DNA of 64,000 nucleotides from contig NZ_JAFNJE010000002.1 of NCBI RefSeq assembly GCF_017368475.1, positions 310,001 through 374,000 of the forward strand. The letters are read 5' to 3'. The notes under the pieces are model-generated. The model did no database searches. It was not told the origin of the DNA and worked only from the letters and a program-made list of their open reading frames with translations. Made by a program: the position numbers and the translations under genes. How positions within the stretch are numbered: the stretch's first letter is position 1; the number at the start of each line of letters is the position of its first letter. The stretch comes from Alteromonas sp. 5E99-2. GTDB lineage: Bacteria; Pseudomonadota; Gammaproteobacteria; Enterobacterales; Alteromonadaceae. This document shows, piece after piece, positions 56,624 through 64,000 of this stretch.

Positions 56624-57556
56624 CTATTTGTAAACTGGTGTTAGCCAGCCCCATTTGTCTTCAGTTTTACCATTGAATAAGCCAAAAAACATATCTTGAA
56701 CTTTTTCTGTAATTGGACCACGGCCACCATTTCCAACAGCAATTCCGTCGACGCTTCTAACCGGGGTCACTTCTGCGGCAGTACCACACATCAATATTTC
56801 GTCTGCAACATACATAGACTCACGAGGTATGTTTTCTTCACGCACTTCGTAACCCATTTCTTTTAACAAGGTAATAATAGTATCTCGAGTGATTCCGGGC
56901 AAAATAGCAGCGGTTTTAGGTGTTGTAGTCACAACATTGTTGCGAATAACGAAAATATTTTCACCCGCACCTTCGCTCACATACCCATTGCAATCTAGCG
57001 CAATACCTTCACCATAACCGTGACGGCGCGCCTCCATTGAAATAAGTTGCGATGACAAATAATTTCCACCCGCTTTTGCGCCAGTAGGCATAGTATTAGC
57101 CGCTAAACGATTCCAGCTAGAAATACCGGCGTCTACACCGTTTTTAAGGGCTTCTTCACCTAAGTAAGCTCCCCATTCAAATGCCGCAATAGCCACTTCA
57201 GTTTCTTGACCGAAAGGCACTTGTAAGCCCATACCAATATCACCGTAATACGCAATCGGACGAATGTAAGCCGATTTCAGCTCATTTTCACGAATAATAT
57301 CAATAGTCGCTTGATTGATTTGTTCTTGAGTGTAGGGAATGGTCATGCGATAAATTTTCGCAGAGTCGAATAGTCGACGAGTATGTTCTTGTAGTCTAAA
57401 TACACTTGGCCCTTGGTCAGGTGTATTGTACGCGCGAACGCCTTCAAAAACAGACGACCCGTAATGAATCGCGTGAGTCATTACATGAGCCGTGGCATTT
57501 TGCCAAGGCATGATTTCGCCGTTAAACCAAATGTGTTCAGCTGGTTGCTTAGCCAT
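56624..57556 (-). CDS. ilvE: Branched-chain-amino-acid aminotransferase
   Basis: A 310-residue fold-type IV PLP transaminase for the last step of Val/Ile/Leu synthesis. Features: [30 protein letters not shown] lysine in [14 protein letters not shown], and SEGAGENIF. Start ATG 57556 has AAGGA upstream; the TTG six codons earlier overlaps that ribosome site. ilvG/ilvM (acetolactate synthase) are absent from this operon. Confidence 0.96.
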   Translation of the reverse strand: MAKQPAEHIWFNGEIMPWQNATAHVMTHAIHYGSSVFEGVRAYNTPDQGPSVFRLQEHTRRLFDSAKIYRMTIPYTQEQINQATIDIIRENELKSAYIRPIAYYGDIGMGLQVPFGQETEVAIAAFEWGAYLGEEALKNGVDAGISSWNRLAANTMPTGAKAGGNYLSSQLISMEARRHGYGEGIALDCNGYVSEGAGENIFVIRNNVVTTTPKTAAILPGITRDTIITLLKEMGYEVREENIPRESMYVADEILMCGTAAEVTPVRSVDGIAVGNGGRGPITEKVQDMFFGLFNGKTEDKWGWLTPVYK

Positions 57557-57608
57557 AAAAATAGTTTCCTTCAACTACAAGCTATAAATTGAAAAATTGA
57601 CGAAGCGG

Positions 57609-57637
57609 ATTGTACCTCAGCAGACAGTTTGCCCCAA
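57609..57637 (-). promoter_or_regulatory. Candidate ilvE-ilvD-ilvA promoter
   Basis: Minus-strand TTGGGG (57632-57637), 17-bp spacer, TACAAT (57609-57614). The resulting leader of about 45 bases is too short for the leader-peptide attenuator that controls ilv operons in E. coli, and no Ile/Val/Leu-rich short frame is visible in it. Confidence 0.5.
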
Positions 57638-57879
57638 CTACGAAATACATAGCGAGTTCAATGAGTGCAGAGTCTCGTAAAGAAATGTTTGAATGAAAGG
57701 AATAGAAATCGGCTAAATTTCTGGCGTGGAAAGTACCATATGGAAGGTCAAATCAGCAAGCACTATTTTAAAATACCCTATTTTGACTCCCATAAACTCA
57801 AAAAACACGCCTCTAGGCCAGTGCAACGGTCTGCTTTCAAGCGTTAACATGAAAAATAAACGTCAAGGTAGACAAAAAA
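57638..57879. other. Divergent intergenic region between ilvE and comM
   Basis: No supportable gene. A 60-codon plus-strand frame (57665-57847) has basic, low-complexity composition and no homology I recognise. An AAGGTAG near 57867 serves as the comM ribosome site. Confidence 0.4.
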
Positions 57880-59397
57880 ATGGGGTTAGCACTCGTCAAC
57901 ACTCGAGCCGCAGTGGGTATGGACGCACCAATGGTATGCGTGGAAGTACATTTAGCCAATGGCATTCCGGGATTTCATCTCGTTGGCATGGCTGAAACCA
58001 CGGTAAAGGAGGCAAGAGACAGAGTTCGCGGTGCACTCATCAATAGTGGTTTTGAATTTCCAGCAAAACGCATCACTGTTAATCTGGCTCCAGCCGATTT
58101 ACCCAAGCACGGTGGCCGCTTCGATTTAGCCATTGCCTTAGGTATTCTAGTCGCCAGTGGACAACTGCCTGATGATTGCCTCGACGGCATTGAAGTGTTC
58201 GGTGAACTGGCTTTAAGTGGCGTAATACGCCCTGTATTTGGCATGCTTCCCTGCGCAGTGGCCTGCAATGACTCAAACAACCACTTGTTTTTACCGAAAG
58301 CCAATGCCCAAGAAGCTAATTGGGTAGAGCATTTAAGCTATACGCCTATATCGAGTTTAATTGAAGCTTTTCAGCATTTAAGCGGATTAACCATTATTCC
58401 CACAAAAAAAGGGATCCGCTTCGAAACTAAACCCAATAATATTGCCCGAGACTGGTCTGATATTGTGGGTCAAGAACAGGCAAAAAAAGCACTTTTGGTT
58501 GCCGCAACCGGGCATCACCATGTATTAATGGTTGGTCCGCCTGGCACGGGTAAAAGTCTATTAGCAAACAGGCTACACCAGCTACTCCCACCGCTAAACT
58601 CAGATGAAATGCTAAGTGTTGCCTCTATTCGCTCTATTCTAGGTGAGACTATATCTACCGATGGGCTAGTACAACGACCAATTAGACAACCCCACCATTC
58701 AGCATCCGCAGTTGCATTAACTGGAGGTGGAAGCTCTCCCAAACCTGGTGAAATATCCCTCGCCCATAAAGGCATTTTGTTTTTAGACGAACTTCCAGAG
58801 TTTGGCCGGCACACGTTAGATGTACTAAGAGAACCATTAGAAACAGGACAAATTCATATATCGAGAGCCAAAGGGCGAGCTAGCTTCCCCTCATCGTTTC
58901 AGCTCGTCGCAGCCATGAACCCTAGTCCAACCGGAGACATACACGACGGCCGCAGTACTCCAGATCAAATCATGCGTTATTTAAATAGACTGTCGGGCCC
59001 TTTGCTAGACCGAATAGATTTACAAGTAGAAGTCCCCAAATTAGACAACTTCCAGTTTGGCCAACCACCGGCAAATGACACATTTTTAACCGCGCAAGAA
59101 GCCTTTGAATTAGCCGAATTCGCAAGAACTAAACAATACAAAAGACAAGGTTGTTTAAACGGTGAGTTATCGGTTTCAGCATTGGAAGAATACAGCCAAG
59201 TCGAACCCGAAGAGCTCGCGTTTTTCCAAGAGGTTGCGAAAAAACTCGACCTATCTCTTCGAGTTTTTCATCGCTGCATAAAAGTAGCACGCACACTAGC
59301 AGACTTAGAAGATAACGACACAGTGACTCGACAGCACCTTGCTGAAGCATTGAGTTTTAGAGCACTCGATACATTAATAAAAGACGTGAGTCGTTAA
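57880..59397 (+). CDS. comM: YifB/ComM-family AAA ATPase
   Basis: A 505-residue protein: N-terminal Lon-protease-like (ChlI-like) domain (about 20-140; GLVGMAETTVKEARDRVRGA pattern), Mg-chelatase-type AAA+ core (Walker A GPPGTGKS at 219-226, Walker B ILFLDELPEF) and a C-terminal Mg-chelatase subdomain (about 405-500). ComM is a hexameric helicase that extends branch migration during integration of transforming DNA. With comF this is a second competence-type gene in the window. Confidence 0.93.
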   Translation: MGLALVNTRAAVGMDAPMVCVEVHLANGIPGFHLVGMAETTVKEARDRVRGALINSGFEFPAKRITVNLAPADLPKHGGRFDLAIALGILVASGQLPDDCLDGIEVFGELALSGVIRPVFGMLPCAVACNDSNNHLFLPKANAQEANWVEHLSYTPISSLIEAFQHLSGLTIIPTKKGIRFETKPNNIARDWSDIVGQEQAKKALLVAATGHHHVLMVGPPGTGKSLLANRLHQLLPPLNSDEMLSVASIRSILGETISTDGLVQRPIRQPHHSASAVALTGGGSSPKPGEISLAHKGILFLDELPEFGRHTLDVLREPLETGQIHISRAKGRASFPSSFQLVAAMNPSPTGDIHDGRSTPDQIMRYLNRLSGPLLDRIDLQVEVPKLDNFQFGQPPANDTFLTAQEAFELAEFARTKQYKRQGCLNGELSVSALEEYSQVEPEELAFFQEVAKKLDLSLRVFHRCIKVARTLADLEDNDTVTRQHLAEALSFRALDTLIKDVSR

Positions 59398-59410
59398 ACC
59401 CATGTATCAA

Positions 59411-60274
59411 TTACTCTTCAAACTGCTTAGCAAGTACTGAGGTATCGCACCTATTGAGGCCTCTTTGCTGTAGTTTTTCATATTCTTTATCTACATATTC
59501 TGTGATAGGCAAATTCACCCCAAGAGATTTAGCTTCATCTAAGCAAAACGAAAGATCTTTGCGCATCCAGTCAATTGCAAATCCAAAATCAAATTCCCGT
59601 TTATGCATGCTTTCTAAACGGTTACTCAATTGCCACGATCCAGCAGCACCACCAGAGATTGCATTTTTCACTAGGCCAATATCAAGCTCTGTCGCTTCTG
59701 CAAGCATTAGCGCTTCACTAAGGCCTTGAAGTACACCCGCAATACAAATCTGATTAACCATTTTACACAGCTGTCCACTTCCACTTTCCCCCATGTGGGT
59801 GACGGCTTTTGAGAAGGTATTTAATATAGGTAATGCTTTGGTTATCGAAGAAGCCTGCCCACCTGCCATAACCGAAAGTTGCCCGTTTTCTGCTCCGGCT
59901 TGACCTCCAGACACGGGTGCATCAATAAAATCTAAACCTAAAGATGTTGCTTGAGCATTCAGTGCCTTTGCCAATTTCGACGACGTCGTTGTGTGGTCAA
60001 TCAACAACGCCCCTGGCTTTGCACTTTCAAATATGCCATTTTCACCACTGTAAATTTGCGATACATCTTTGTCATTCCCAACACATGTCAAAATGATATC
60101 GCACTGGCCAGACAACAAGCTGATTGAGTCACACCCTGTTCCGGAAAATTTAGACAACCAATCAGCAGTAACCGCTTCAGTTCTATTAAAAACCAAAACA
60201 TCATATCCTTTTTTAGATATATGCCCTGCCATTTCAAAGCCCATTGTTCCAAGCCCTACAAATCCAATTTTCAT
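59411..60274 (-). CDS. Beta-hydroxyacid dehydrogenase (HIBADH family)
   Basis: A 287-residue NAD(P)-dependent oxidoreductase: Rossmann motif GFVGLGTMGFEMAGHI, substrate loop DAPVSGGQAGAENGQLSVMAGG, catalytic Lys in GQLCKMVNQI and a helical C-terminal domain. Substrates in the family include 3-hydroxyisobutyrate, tartronate semialdehyde and glyoxylate; not resolvable here. Divergent from a MocR regulator across 157 bp, which may control it. Confidence 0.88.
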   Translation of the reverse strand: MKIGFVGLGTMGFEMAGHISKKGYDVLVFNRTEAVTADWLSKFSGTGCDSISLLSGQCDIILTCVGNDKDVSQIYSGENGIFESAKPGALLIDHTTTSSKLAKALNAQATSLGLDFIDAPVSGGQAGAENGQLSVMAGGQASSITKALPILNTFSKAVTHMGESGSGQLCKMVNQICIAGVLQGLSEALMLAEATELDIGLVKNAISGGAAGSWQLSNRLESMHKREFDFGFAIDWMRKDLSFCLDEAKSLGVNLPITEYVDKEYEKLQQRGLNRCDTSVLAKQFEE

Positions 60275-60431
60275 TTTTCAACCCCAGCTAAATTGACACA
60301 AACATTAAAACAATTGATATATATCAATTTGTATCACACCTGATATCAATATCAAATCTCTATTGAAGATATTTACAAAGTAAAATGTTATACAATATTT
60401 AAATAGTCGATTTTTAATTAAGCGCCAAGGT

Positions 60432-61805
60432 TTGGATACTTCAATATTTAACTCATTAAAGGAAGCTACAGGGCCCATTTATAAAGAGATCGCAAGCTGC
60501 ATAGAGCTAGCAATCCAAAACGGTACTTTTAAGTACGGTCAAAAGTTAATGACTCACAGAGCATTAGCCAAAGAGTTGAAAGTTAGTCCAGTGACAGTGA
60601 GTCAAGCTTATCAAGAGCTTGAAAGACGAGGGCTTATAGAAGCCTCAGTAGGCAAAGGCTCATTCATCAGCTATGGCAAAAAGTTAACCGACGCTATTAA
60701 TGAAGATAAAAGCGCAAAAATAAACTTATCCATTATTAAGCCAATAGAAACGCCTTTTTTAAATGAAACTACGGGCACTATCCCACGCATTTTTAATAGA
60801 GATTTAAGCTCGCTTTTTGGTTATAACTCGGATACATCAACACCAGAACAACTGACAATTGCAAAAAAATGGGTTGCCCGTAGAGGGTTAGATTTCTCGA
60901 ACCATTCCCTCTTGTTTTGTAGTGGAGCACAACATGCCTTGCTCATCTCTATATTGGCATCAACAAAACCAAATGATTTTGTGGCAGTAGAGGAGTATTG
61001 CTATCCCGGTATATTAGCAGCTCTAAAAAACACGGGTAGAACGCCAGTTAGTGTGTCTCTCAATGACAATGGAATGTGTCCATCAGCATTACAAAAAGTC
61101 TGCGCTGAACAGACTATTTCGGCAGTGGTGGTAGTGGCTTCATGCCATAATCCAACGGGTAGTGTGATGCCGAACGAACAACGTAGTGAGTTAGCCTCGG
61201 TCGCTGATAGCTACGACCTGACTATCATAGATGATGATATTTATGGTTTTTTGTGCTTTCCAGAAGTTAAACCACTTTGGACATTTAACCCGTCGAAAAC
61301 CATTTATATTGATAGCTTGTCTAAATCAATTGCCCCTGCTTTACGCACCGCTTTCATCGTTATTCCTGTTGAAAGACACTCTGAAATAGTCAACTTAATA
61401 CGCTCGACAATATGGTTCTGCTCACCTTTGTTACAAGAATTATCTTGTGATTTAATCACCAGCGGTAAAGCTGAAAAAATTGAGTCTTGGCAAAAAGTTG
61501 AAGTAGTGCGACGACAAAAACTCGCTGCCGACCTTTTACCAAAAGGCAGCTTTACAGCGCATCCATCCAGTCCTGTTGTTTGGTTATCCCTACCTTCACA
61601 ATGGACATCGTCTTCTTTTGCCAGAGAGCTAAATAAACAAGGCGTTCACGTTACTGAAGACTTTTATTTCTGCGAACAAGATCCCACAGGTAATTCAAAG
61701 ATCCGCATTAGCCTAGTAGGAACCAAGTACATCGAAGATTTACACCAAGCACTTAATATCATTTGTACAACAATGCAATCGGAAGCCCGCTTAGGTGATT
61801 TTTGA
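60432..61805 (+). CDS. MocR-type GntR regulator with aminotransferase domain
   Basis: A 457-residue PLP-dependent regulator: GntR winged helix at about 15-80 (GPIYKEIASCIELAIQNGTF, LAKELKVSPVTVSQAYQELE) fused to a fold-type I aminotransferase-like domain (about 110-457) with the PLP lysine in YIDSLSKSIAPALRTAF. MocR regulators typically sense an amino compound or PLP itself. The best-fitting start is TTG 60432, yet its AAGG is only one base away, so the true start is uncertain. Confidence 0.85.
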   Translation: MDTSIFNSLKEATGPIYKEIASCIELAIQNGTFKYGQKLMTHRALAKELKVSPVTVSQAYQELERRGLIEASVGKGSFISYGKKLTDAINEDKSAKINLSIIKPIETPFLNETTGTIPRIFNRDLSSLFGYNSDTSTPEQLTIAKKWVARRGLDFSNHSLLFCSGAQHALLISILASTKPNDFVAVEEYCYPGILAALKNTGRTPVSVSLNDNGMCPSALQKVCAEQTISAVVVVASCHNPTGSVMPNEQRSELASVADSYDLTIIDDDIYGFLCFPEVKPLWTFNPSKTIYIDSLSKSIAPALRTAFIVIPVERHSEIVNLIRSTIWFCSPLLQELSCDLITSGKAEKIESWQKVEVVRRQKLAADLLPKGSFTAHPSSPVVWLSLPSQWTSSSFARELNKQGVHVTEDFYFCEQDPTGNSKIRISLVGTKYIEDLHQALNIICTTMQSEARLGDF

Positions 61806-61841
61806 TGCACTTGGTAGTAAGACGGCGGCCACCTGACTTTG

Positions 61842-62717
61842 TTACACAAAAGACAACTGTGCAGCCACGTTAAATAAGGCTTCAACCAAAGGTTGGTTCC
61901 GCCTGTTTTCCATACAGCATAAACCTAGTTTATAAGGCTCAATATCAGGTACAGCCAAGCGATGAACATGGTTGGCGGCCATTGAATGGTCGAGCACAAT
62001 TTGCGGTACTAAACCAATACCGCAGCCCAAGGCAACCATGGCTACAATGGCTTCGTTACCACCAACCGATGCATAGATATTTGGCTTTACGCCTTTCGCT
62101 TCTATCCATTTCGATACAATATCCCGAGAATACCCCACTTCAGGCAACACCAAAGGGTGATTATCCCAGTCAATAGCATCGATAGAATGCAATCGCCATG
62201 ATTTAGGTACAATAAGAACTAAAGGTACGTTATCTAAAGGTAGAAAAAACATTCCCTTACTTAGCGTAGGTGGACGAATACCCAAGGCAATATCAGCATG
62301 CATGTTTTCTACTTTTTTAAATGAGTAAGCAGGATCGCCAGTTTGCAGTTTTAAGGTAACCCGCGGATATCGCATAGCGAGTTGCTGTATTAAGTTAGGT
62401 AAGTGGCTTTGGCTAGCAGTAACAGAACAATACAACGACAGCTCTCCTTGAAGCTCTTCACTGTCTTGTTGTAATTTATTTCTCACCGCTTCCCAGCCCG
62501 TTAGCACCTCGGAAGCATATGCAACTAGTGTTTCTCCCGCATTGGTTAATGCAACTTTGCGGTTATCTCGAATAAATAATTCACACCCACACTCCTCTTC
62601 CAGCCTTTGTATAACACGGCTTAGCGTTGACGGTGAAACAAACATAGCACTGGACGTATCGCCAAAATGCAATGTAGTAGAAAGATGTTTAAACAACTGT
62701 AGGCTGCGAAAATCCAT
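61842..62717 (-). CDS. ilvY: LysR-family activator IlvY
   Basis: A 291-residue LysR regulator: [20 protein letters not shown] start, helix-turn-helix about 18-40 ([20 protein letters not shown]) and an effector domain (about 92-290). Divergent from ilvC across 126 bp, the arrangement of ilvY in E. coli, where acetolactate or acetohydroxybutyrate induces ilvC through IlvY. Confidence 0.93.
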   Translation of the reverse strand: MDFRSLQLFKHLSTTLHFGDTSSAMFVSPSTLSRVIQRLEEECGCELFIRDNRKVALTNAGETLVAYASEVLTGWEAVRNKLQQDSEELQGELSLYCSVTASQSHLPNLIQQLAMRYPRVTLKLQTGDPAYSFKKVENMHADIALGIRPPTLSKGMFFLPLDNVPLVLIVPKSWRLHSIDAIDWDNHPLVLPEVGYSRDIVSKWIEAKGVKPNIYASVGGNEAIVAMVALGCGIGLVPQIVLDHSMAANHVHRLAVPDIEPYKLGLCCMENRRNQPLVEALFNVAAQLSFV

Positions 62718-62721
62718 ATTA

Positions 62722-62736
62722 TTTCACTTTATGAAA
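62722..62736. promoter_or_regulatory. Candidate IlvY operator
   Basis: TTTCACTTTATGAAA is a 5-bp perfect inverted repeat around 5 bases and contains a T-N11-A LysR core. It lies 5 bases from the ilvY start and about 108 bases from ilvC, so it may serve autoregulation and activation. No other strong dyad was found between the genes. Confidence 0.4.
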
Positions 62737-62843
62737 CACTGTATTGCGAATATATCATTTTTCAAAACAAAAAGACTAGCGTAGAGTTCAATTATCGAGC
62801 GGTAACTAATACCTCTCGCAAAGATATTTTGAATAGGAAATTT

Positions 62844-64000
62844 ATGGCTAATTACTTCAACTCTTTATCACTACGTGCTCAACTTGCTCAATTAGGGCAG
62901 TGCCGCTTTATGCAAGGCGACGAGTTTAGCGACGGTTGTGATACCTTGAAAGGCAAAAAAATTGTGATCGTAGGCTGCGGTGCACAAGGCCTAAATCAAG
63001 GGTTGAACATGCGCGATTCTGGTTTAGACGTAAGCTATGCATTACGTCAAGCTGCAATCGATGAAAAAAGAGAATCGTTCCAACGTGCGTCTGATAACGG
63101 ATTCACTGTTGGCAATTATGATGACCTTATCCCAAATGCGGATCTAGTTTACAACTTAACACCTGATAAACAACACTCAAATGTTGTTGAAACTGTAATG
63201 CCTCTTATGAAAGAAGGCTCTACATTGGGTTATTCTCACGGTTTTAATATCGTTGAAGAAGGCCAACAAATCCGTGCTGACATTACCGTAGTAATGTGTG
63301 CACCTAAGTGTCCTGGTACTGAAGTACGTGAAGAATACAAGCGTGGTTTCGGCGTACCTACACTTATCGCAGTTCACCCAGAAAACGACCCTCAAGGTAA
63401 AGGTTGGTCGATTGCTAAAGCTCTTGCTAGTGCAACTGGTGGTGACCGTGCAGGTGTACTTGCATCATCTTTCGTTGCTGAAGTTAAGTCTGACTTAATG
63501 GGCGAGCAAACAATCCTTTGTGGTATGCAACAAACTGCAGCGGTATTGTGCTTCGAAAAAATGATTGCTGACGGTATTGATGCTGCGTATGCAGGTGCAT
63601 TAATTCAGTTCGGTCTTGAAACGATCACTGAAGCATTAAAAATTGGTGGCGTAACTAACATGATGGATCGCTTAAGCAATCCAGCTAAGTTAAAAGCTTT
63701 CGCATTAAGCGAAGAGCTAACTACGTTACTTCGTCCTTTGTTTGAAAAACATCAAGACGACATTATCAGCGGCGAGTTTTCATCGACTATGATGGAAGAT
63801 TGGGCCAATGACGATGTTAACTTATTGACTTGGCGAGAAGAAACCGGCCAAACCGGTTTTGAAAATGCACCTAAATATACAGGTGAAATCGACGAGCAAG
63901 AATTCTTTGATAAAGGCATCGTAATTGTTGCCATGATCAAAGCCGGTGTTGAACTTGCATTTGACGTTATGGTTGAAGCTGGAATTCTTCCAGAATCAGC
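62844..64000 (+). CDS. ilvC: Ketol-acid reductoisomerase (3' end beyond window)
   Basis: The first 385 residues of a class II (long, enterobacterial-type) NADPH-dependent enzyme for Val/Ile synthesis, normally about 490 residues. Visible: [15 protein letters not shown] (nucleotide fold), [31 protein letters not shown] and the catalytic-domain start. AGGAA lies 5 bases before ATG 62844. Divergent from its activator ilvY. Confidence 0.96.
   Translation, partial: MANYFNSLSLRAQLAQLGQCRFMQGDEFSDGCDTLKGKKIVIVGCGAQGLNQGLNMRDSGLDVSYALRQAAIDEKRESFQRASDNGFTVGNYDDLIPNADLVYNLTPDKQHSNVVETVMPLMKEGSTLGYSHGFNIVEEGQQIRADITVVMCAPKCPGTEVREEYKRGFGVPTLIAVHPENDPQGKGWSIAKALASATGGDRAGVLASSFVAEVKSDLMGEQTILCGMQQTAAVLCFEKMIADGIDAAYAGALIQFGLETITEALKIGGVTNMMDRLSNPAKLKAFALSEELTTLLRPLFEKHQDDIISGEFSSTMMEDWANDDVNLLTWREETGQTGFENAPKYTGEIDEQEFFDKGIVIVAMIKAGVELAFDVMVEAGILPES

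Noticed and set aside
57557-57608. Search for an ilv leader peptide and attenuator.
   Set aside because: The predicted leader is under 50 bases and contains no short frame rich in Ile, Val or Leu and no terminator hairpin.
57665-57847. A 60-codon plus-strand frame between ilvE and comM.
   Set aside because: Lys/Arg/Asn-rich, no ribosome site and no recognisable homology; it spans the divergent promoter region.

Overview
The window reads as chromosomal DNA of a marine-type gammaproteobacterium. Protein sequences and gene order (bioH / comF / nfuA neighbourhood, lexA divergent from plsB, ilvY divergent from ilvC, ilvE-ilvD-ilvA, an 11-gene S10 ribosomal operon) fit the Alteromonadales, probably an Alteromonas / Paraglaciecola / Glaciecola-like genus. 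The genus is inferred from resemblance only. About 50 protein genes are supported. I see no tRNA, rRNA, CRISPR array, phage or intact insertion sequence.

Layout. 1-6.7 kb: a truncated GGDEF-EAL membrane protein, a Rob-like AraC regulator, a lipoprotein with a collagen-like stalk, and a coupled pair of a degenerate GGDEF membrane protein and an AraC regulator. 7.0-11.8 kb: a phytate module, with a Pho-box-like site, a TonB-dependent receptor and a two-domain beta-propeller phytase. 12-17.2 kb: a second TonB receptor carrying an EF-hand loop, then a glycosyltransferase-sulfotransferase pair. 17.5-21 kb: a rhodanese-cupin operon whose promoter is bracketed by two copies of an operator-like 16-mer, then divergent LysR and glutathione S-transferase genes. 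21.3-26.55 kb: the S10 operon with promoter, structured leader and terminator, isolated from both its usual neighbours. 26.6-28.9 kb: SulP transporter plus beta-carbonic anhydrase (bicarbonate handling). 29.3-31.5 kb: an orphan GAF-GspE ATPase.

31.5-35.7 kb is the most unusual locus. A 1295-residue one-protein two-component system (periplasmic propeller, kinase, receiver, AraC output) is transcribed divergently, across only 74 bp, from a 60-codon gene whose product has a canonical double-glycine leader and a basic, proline-rich, cysteine-free tail. This is the best candidate for an undescribed system, possibly peptide signalling or a peptide antimicrobial.

35.8-43.2 kb: HAD hydrolase, PepSY membrane protein, yebG with an SOS box, a soluble chemoreceptor whose CZB domain has lost its zinc ligands, a decayed TonB-receptor remnant, bioH, comF and an M14 peptidase. 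43.3-53.2 kb: nfuA, a small membrane protein, a MATE exporter, polysaccharide deacetylase, GNAT, SCO1, lexA (two SOS boxes), plsB and a DPP-IV-like peptidase. 53.2-64 kb: branched-chain amino-acid genes ilvA, ilvD, ilvE and ilvY/ilvC (cut by the window end), interrupted by comM, a beta-hydroxyacid dehydrogenase and a MocR regulator.

Where an upstream alternative start exists I chose by ribosome-binding site, signal peptide or family alignment, and say so in the entry.
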